Source: Nitrospirota bacterium (GTDB lineage Bacteria; Nitrospirota; Thermodesulfovibrionia; Thermodesulfovibrionales; Dissulfurispiraceae). From it: a DNA stretch of 64,000 nucleotides. The notes below the pieces were generated by a model that saw only the letters and a list, made by a program, of their open reading frames with translations, ran no database searches and had not been told where the DNA came from. The stretch spans positions 1 to 64,000 of the forward strand of contig JAMCVZ010000038.1 in the NCBI GenBank assembly GCA_023476565.1. The letters are read 5' to 3'. Shown in pieces: positions 59,163 to 64,000 of the stretch. Every line of letters begins with the position of its first letter. Positions within the stretch are counted from its first letter, which is position 1. The position numbers were made by a program, and so were the translations under genes.

Positions 59163-62133
59163 AGCGAGGATTCCCGTTTCAACCTACAGGCTCCAGTTCA
59201 ACTGCCGGTTCACCTTCCGTGATGCCAGGGAGATCATCCGGTACCTGAGCGCCCTCGGCATAACCGACATATACGCGTCGCCGTATTTCAAGGCACAGCA
59301 GGGGAGCCTCCACGGGTATGATATTGTCGACCCGAACGCATTGAACCCTGAAGTCGGCACAGAAGAGGAGTACGATGAGCTCATAAACGAGCTCAGGAAA
59401 AACGGTATGGGGCAGATTCTCGATATTGTCCCGAACCATATGTGCATCACCAGCACGGATAATATCCGGTGGCTGGATATCCTCGAAAACGGACCGGGCT
59501 CGGTTTATGCCGACTTTTTCGACATAAACTGGTATCCTGTAAAGAAGGAGCTTGCCGACAAGGTGCTGCTTCCTTTCCTGGGCGCACAGTACGGAAAGGT
59601 TCTGGAAAGACAGGAGCTGGCACTGGTATTCGAAGAGGGGAGTTTTTTCATTAACTATTCCGGGCATAAATTCCCGCTGACCCCGAAGACCTATGCGGAT
59701 GTGCTGGGCCGGCGCATCGGTGAGCTTGAAAGGACCCTGACCGGCGCCGCTCCGGCTTTCATGGAGCTTCTAAGCATTATCACGGCCCTGAACAACCTGC
59801 CCTCTTACACGGAAAAGGACAGTGCGAGGATCAGCGAGATGTCCCGCGAGAAGGAGATTATAAAGAGGCGCTTGCGGGAGCTCTGCGAGCAGAGCCCCGG
59901 GATCAGGGCTTTTATAAACGAAAATGTTACTTTATTTAACGGAAGCAAGGGAGCTCCGCGGAGCTTTGATGCCCTCGATGCGCTCCTCAATAGACAGCCG
60001 CACAGGCTCTCCTACTGGCGTGTCGCAACCGACGAGATAAATTACAGGAGGTTCTTCGATATCAATCAGATCGCGGCCGTTAAAATGGAGGGCGCCGCTG
60101 TTTACAGGGAGACCCACGCATTGATATTCAGGCTTGTAGAGGAAGGGAAGGTCACCGGTTTCAGGGTTGATCATCCCGATGGGTTGTACGATCCTGCTGA
60201 ATATTTTCGATGGCTGCAGCGGGACAGTTTTTTAAGGATGAATCTCGGCAACATGAGGAGATTGAAAGGGCATATGGACCTGCCGGCTGATATCGAGGCC
60301 GGGATACTGGAGCAGTATGAGGAGTTGCTCCTGTCAGAGCCCGATTTCAAACCGTTTTATATTATCGGTGAGAAGATATTGACCAGGGGCGAGAAGATGC
60401 CCGGGAACTGGCCGATATTCGGCACAACGGGTTATGTATTTATGAACTCCTTAAACGGCATTTTTATCGATATCGGCAGCGCGGAAGAATTCGATGTCAT
60501 GTATTCGAAATTTATCGGCGCTAAAATGCTCTTCCCGGATACGGTTTATGAGAAGAAAAAGCTGATCATGCAGGTGGCCATGTCCAGCGAGATCAATACT
60601 CTCGGCCGCTATTTGAACGAGCTTTCGGAGAGGGACAGGCAGACAAGAGACTTTACCTTGAACAGCCTTACCTGCGCCATTGTGGAAGTCATCGCCTTTT
60701 TTCCCGTCTACCGGACATATATAGATGCGTCCGGCGTCAGCGATACCGACCGCCGCTATATAGAGCTCGCCGTAGCAAAGGCAAAGCGGAAAAATCCGGC
60801 AATCAGCGGAAATATTTACGACTTCCTCATGGATGTCCTCATGCTCAGGTACCCTGAGAATATAAGCGAGGATGCCAGGAGAGAATGGTTCAGTTTTGTG
60901 AAAAAATTCCAGCAGGTCACCGGGCCTGTTATGGCAAAAGGACTTGAGGATACCGCGTTTTACGTTTACAACCGCTTTATATCCCTTAACGAGGTGGGCG
61001 GCAGTCCCGACAGGTTCGGGACACCGTTGGAGACATTTCACGGACAGAATATAGAACGAAACAAATTCTGGCCCCATGCCCTTATAACCACTTCGACCCA
61101 TGATTCGAAGCGGGGCGAGGATGTAAGGGCGCGCATAAATGTCCTTTCGGAAATACCCGGCGAGTGGAGGAGGCGCCTTATCAGGTGGAGGCGCTTCAAT
61201 AAAAGAAAGAAGCCCCTTGTCGAGGGGCAGCCGGTCCCCGGCGCGAATGAGGAATATTTACTTTACCAAACCCTTGCAGGCGCCTGGCCGATCGGCGGAG
61301 CGGGCGCGGCCGAATACGACGATTTTAAAACAAGGATCAAGGACTACATGCTGAAGGCGGTGCGGGAGGCCAAGGTGAACTCGAGCTGGATAAATTCTAA
61401 CAGGGCCTATGAGGGGGCTTTCATGGCTTTTATAGAGGCGTTATTGGAAAAGACGCACGGCAACCAGTTCCTGATGGATTTCGAAGAATTCCATGAAAGG
61501 ATTTCATCCTGCGGCATGTTCAACTCGCTCTCGCAGGTGCTCCTCAAAATAGCGTCTCCGGGAGTTCCGGACTTCTATCAGGGGAATGAGGTCTGGAATT
61601 TCAGTCTCGTCGATCCCGATAATCGCAGGCAGGTTGATTACAGCATAAGGGCCGGGATGCTTGATGAGCTCCGAAAGCGCGAGGCCGTAACGGCTTTGAA
61701 AGAGCTCGCCGGGGAATTATTTGCAAAAAAATCCGACGGGAGCGTTAAACTCTACCTTACCTACAAGGCCCTCAACTTCCGCAGGGATCGCAGGGAATTG
61801 TTCGAGCGTGGAGAATATATCGCCCTTGAGGCAGGCGGGGAGAGGGCGGACAATATTTGCTCGTTTGCAAAGAGGTTAAACGGTTTCATACTGGTAATTA
61901 TCGCTGCGCGTTTTTTTACTGAGCTCATACAGCAGCCCGGGGACCTGCCTTTGGGAAGAAAGGCCTGGGGAGAATCGTATGTTGTGCTGCCGTTTGAGCG
62001 GCCGGGCTCACGGTACCGGAATGTTTTTACCGATGAGATAATAGCCGTTGCCGCCGGCAGGGGAACTGCCGTCCTTTATCTTAGTGAGGCCTTCGCGCAT
62101 TTCCCGGCGGCTCTCATGGAACGGGTGAACTGA
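59152..62133 (+). CDS. treY: Maltooligosyl trehalose synthase
   Basis: A 993-residue GH13 enzyme that converts the reducing end of maltooligosaccharides to a trehalosyl unit. N-terminal RIPVSTYRLQFNCRFTF, GH13 region I ILDIVPNHM, region II GFRVDHPDGLYDP (nucleophile Asp), region III IIGEKIL (acid Glu), region IV STHDSKRGEDVRAR. The closing FYQGNEVWNFSLVDPDNRR is typical of TreY. TTG 59152 is preferred because AAGGGGGG lies 8 bases before. TTG 59128 is another in-frame option. The usual partner treZ was not found in this window. Confidence 0.96.
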   Translation: MSYEARIPVSTYRLQFNCRFTFRDAREIIRYLSALGITDIYASPYFKAQQGSLHGYDIVDPNALNPEVGTEEEYDELINELRKNGMGQILDIVPNHMCITSTDNIRWLDILENGPGSVYADFFDINWYPVKKELADKVLLPFLGAQYGKVLERQELALVFEEGSFFINYSGHKFPLTPKTYADVLGRRIGELERTLTGAAPAFMELLSIITALNNLPSYTEKDSARISEMSREKEIIKRRLRELCEQSPGIRAFINENVTLFNGSKGAPRSFDALDALLNRQPHRLSYWRVATDEINYRRFFDINQIAAVKMEGAAVYRETHALIFRLVEEGKVTGFRVDHPDGLYDPAEYFRWLQRDSFLRMNLGNMRRLKGHMDLPADIEAGILEQYEELLLSEPDFKPFYIIGEKILTRGEKMPGNWPIFGTTGYVFMNSLNGIFIDIGSAEEFDVMYSKFIGAKMLFPDTVYEKKKLIMQVAMSSEINTLGRYLNELSERDRQTRDFTLNSLTCAIVEVIAFFPVYRTYIDASGVSDTDRRYIELAVAKAKRKNPAISGNIYDFLMDVLMLRYPENISEDARREWFSFVKKFQQVTGPVMAKGLEDTAFYVYNRFISLNEVGGSPDRFGTPLETFHGQNIERNKFWPHALITTSTHDSKRGEDVRARINVLSEIPGEWRRRLIRWRRFNKRKKPLVEGQPVPGANEEYLLYQTLAGAWPIGGAGAAEYDDFKTRIKDYMLKAVREAKVNSSWINSNRAYEGAFMAFIEALLEKTHGNQFLMDFEEFHERISSCGMFNSLSQVLLKIASPGVPDFYQGNEVWNFSLVDPDNRRQVDYSIRAGMLDELRKREAVTALKELAGELFAKKSDGSVKLYLTYKALNFRRDRRELFERGEYIALEAGGERADNICSFAKRLNGFILVIIAARFFTELIQQPGDLPLGRKAWGESYVVLPFERPGSRYRNVFTDEIIAVAAGRGTAVLYLSEAFAHFPAALMERVN

Positions 62134-63363
62134 ATGGCGCATCCCGCGATACTCGCTTTTGTTTTGGCCGGCGGCAAAGGGGAGAGGCTCTTTCCCCTTA
62201 CCGCATTCCGTTCCAAACCGTCGGTCCCGTTCGGGGGACGGTACAGGATAGTAGACTTTGCCCTGAGTAATTTCATCAATTCCCGCATATATTCCATTTA
62301 TCTTCTGGTGCAATACAAGTCACAGTCCCTCATCGAGCATGTGAGGCGGAACTGGACCCTTTCCTCGGTCATAGGGAGCCATTTTGTGACGGCCGTTCCG
62401 CCCCAGATGCGCATGGGGCCCGAGTGGTTTCAGGGCACCGCGGATGCCGTATTCCAGAATGCCAACCTTATACGCCTGCACACCCCGGAGCTGGTTGCCG
62501 TATTCGGCGCCGACCATATTTACAGGATGGACATACGGCAGATGATCGATTTTCACCTTGAAAGGGGCGCCTATGCCACTGTGGCCGCCAGGCCCGTTCC
62601 GGTTGAGCAGGCGCAATCTTTCGGGATTATTACAACAGACCATGAGAAGAGGATTGTGGGATTTCAGGAAAAGCCGAAAAAACCGGCCTCCATGCCCGAT
62701 GATCCGCACCGGACCTACGCGTCCATGGGCAATTATATATTCAACAGGGATGTGCTCCTGGATGCGCTTGTAAAGGCGCAGCGAAAAAAGCTGCATGATT
62801 TCGGGGCCCATGTCATACCTGACCTGATAGGGACGGGTAAGGTGTTTGCGTATGATTTTGCAACAAACGTCATTCCCGGCACGATGCCTTATGAGGAGAG
62901 AGGGTACTGGCGGGATGTCGGGTCCATTGCAGCATTTTACGATGCGCACATGGATATGCTGGGCGATTCTCCCGTGCTCCAGGTCTATAACAAGTTGTGG
63001 CCCATCCACCCCTCTGTTTATGAAGGGCCCGCCACAAGAATACTGAAAGGCGACATAAGGAAAAGCATCATTGCAGATGGGGTGGTCATCTGCAATGCGA
63101 AAATACGCAATTCCGTCATCCGGAGCGGAGTGATAATTGAAAAAGATGTCAGCATTGAGGATTCAATCATCATGGACGACGTGGTGCTTAAAAAGGGGTG
63201 CAGGCTCAGAAGGGTAATAGTGGATAAACTGAACGTAGTGAATGAAAACGAGCAGATCGGATTCAACCCTGATAAAGACAGGTTCAGATGCCATATAGAT
63301 CAACCTTCGGGAATAGCGGTGGTCCCGAAGGCAGGTATGATAATCAAGCCCCCGGCACAATAG
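62134..63363 (+). CDS. glgC: Glucose-1-phosphate adenylyltransferase
   Basis: A 409-residue nucleotidyltransferase that makes ADP-glucose for glycogen and for TreT. FVLAGGKGERLFPLT is the nucleotide loop, SKPSVPFGGRYRIVDFALSN the activator/glucose-1-phosphate region. GTADAVFQN, FGADHIYRMD (metal Asp), SMGNYIF and GYWRDVGSIAAFYDAHMD follow. The C-terminal part is a left-handed beta helix (IIADGVVICNAKIRNSVI). ATG directly follows the treY stop. Last gene of the operon. Confidence 0.97.
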   Translation: MAHPAILAFVLAGGKGERLFPLTAFRSKPSVPFGGRYRIVDFALSNFINSRIYSIYLLVQYKSQSLIEHVRRNWTLSSVIGSHFVTAVPPQMRMGPEWFQGTADAVFQNANLIRLHTPELVAVFGADHIYRMDIRQMIDFHLERGAYATVAARPVPVEQAQSFGIITTDHEKRIVGFQEKPKKPASMPDDPHRTYASMGNYIFNRDVLLDALVKAQRKKLHDFGAHVIPDLIGTGKVFAYDFATNVIPGTMPYEERGYWRDVGSIAAFYDAHMDMLGDSPVLQVYNKLWPIHPSVYEGPATRILKGDIRKSIIADGVVICNAKIRNSVIRSGVIIEKDVSIEDSIIMDDVVLKKGCRLRRVIVDKLNVVNENEQIGFNPDKDRFRCHIDQPSGIAVVPKAGMIIKPPAQ

Positions 63364-63470
63364 CCCCGTGCACCTGAGAGCGACCGGATGATGATACAGA
63401 GATATGGTAAGGAGAGAGATTCAGAACCGGATGCGGGAGGTATGCGGGGCTGATTTGCCGGCAGGGGACG

Positions 63471-64000
<530 letters not shown>

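Overview
The window comes from a Gram-negative bacterium with an outer membrane. It carries a type II secretion secretin, an outer-membrane polysaccharide exporter and a beta-barrel protein. GC content is moderate, genes are densely packed in operons, and GTG or TTG starts are common. The mix of a PilM/PilN-like type II secretion system, an exosortase-type exopolysaccharide (EPS) locus, and TreT/TreY/GlgC trehalose-glycogen genes fits Nitrospirota or a deltaproteobacterial-type lineage. The phylum is inferred, not shown.

Layout. (1) 600-9202, plus strand: a type II secretion operon in the order gspG-E-F-H-I-J-K-L-M-C. The secretin gene gspD (9213-10868) lies convergently on the minus strand, directly downstream of a Crp/Fnr-family regulator gene (10915-11610). 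(2) 11611-14087, minus strand: a worn region. It holds a lipoprotein-like reading frame that runs without a stop into the regulator gene, a 5'-truncated metallophosphoesterase, a discoidin domain cut off by a TGA, and a secreted lyase-like protein. A related secreted protein is divergently encoded at 14387-15211. (3) 15253-49414, minus strand: about 34 kb of EPS genes. Read in the direction of transcription they are: exporter (Wza), chain-length protein (Wzz), tyrosine kinase, XrtA-type ATPase, asparagine-synthase-like amidotransferase, acyl carrier protein, AMP-dependent ligase, sugar amidotransferase, exosortase with fused EpsI domain, six acyltransferase-like genes, a glycosyltransferase, a FemAB-type gene, an aminotransferase, two polysaccharide deacetylases, more glycosyltransferases, a pyruvyl transferase, a phosphatase-superfamily protein, a flippase, a polymerase/ligase, a methyltransferase and a final glycosyltransferase. 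(4) 50320-54990, plus strand: an outer-membrane barrel, a surface protein with an exact internal duplication, and a HEAT-repeat protein. (5) 55115-63363: a cold-shock protein, a radical SAM protein, and a DUF5752-TreT-TreY-GlgC operon. The window ends inside a cheB-like methylesterase gene.

How it fits together: the EPS locus appears able to build, extend, decorate and export a heavily modified polysaccharide. It has seven acyltransferase-like genes plus an acyl carrier protein and its activating enzyme. The Crp/Fnr regulator has a CRP-type recognition helix, and two CRP-like palindromes lie upstream of secreted-protein genes in this window, so it may control the extracellular matrix. Its canonical cAMP-binding Arg-Ser pair is missing.

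Non-genic structure is unusually rich. Long imperfect inverted repeats sit at every pseudopilin gene junction. A family of dispersed GGGACTGTCCC-ended elements occurs at three loci. One exact 609-bp sequence is repeated with a 627-bp period. No CRISPR array, tRNA, rRNA or transposase gene was seen.
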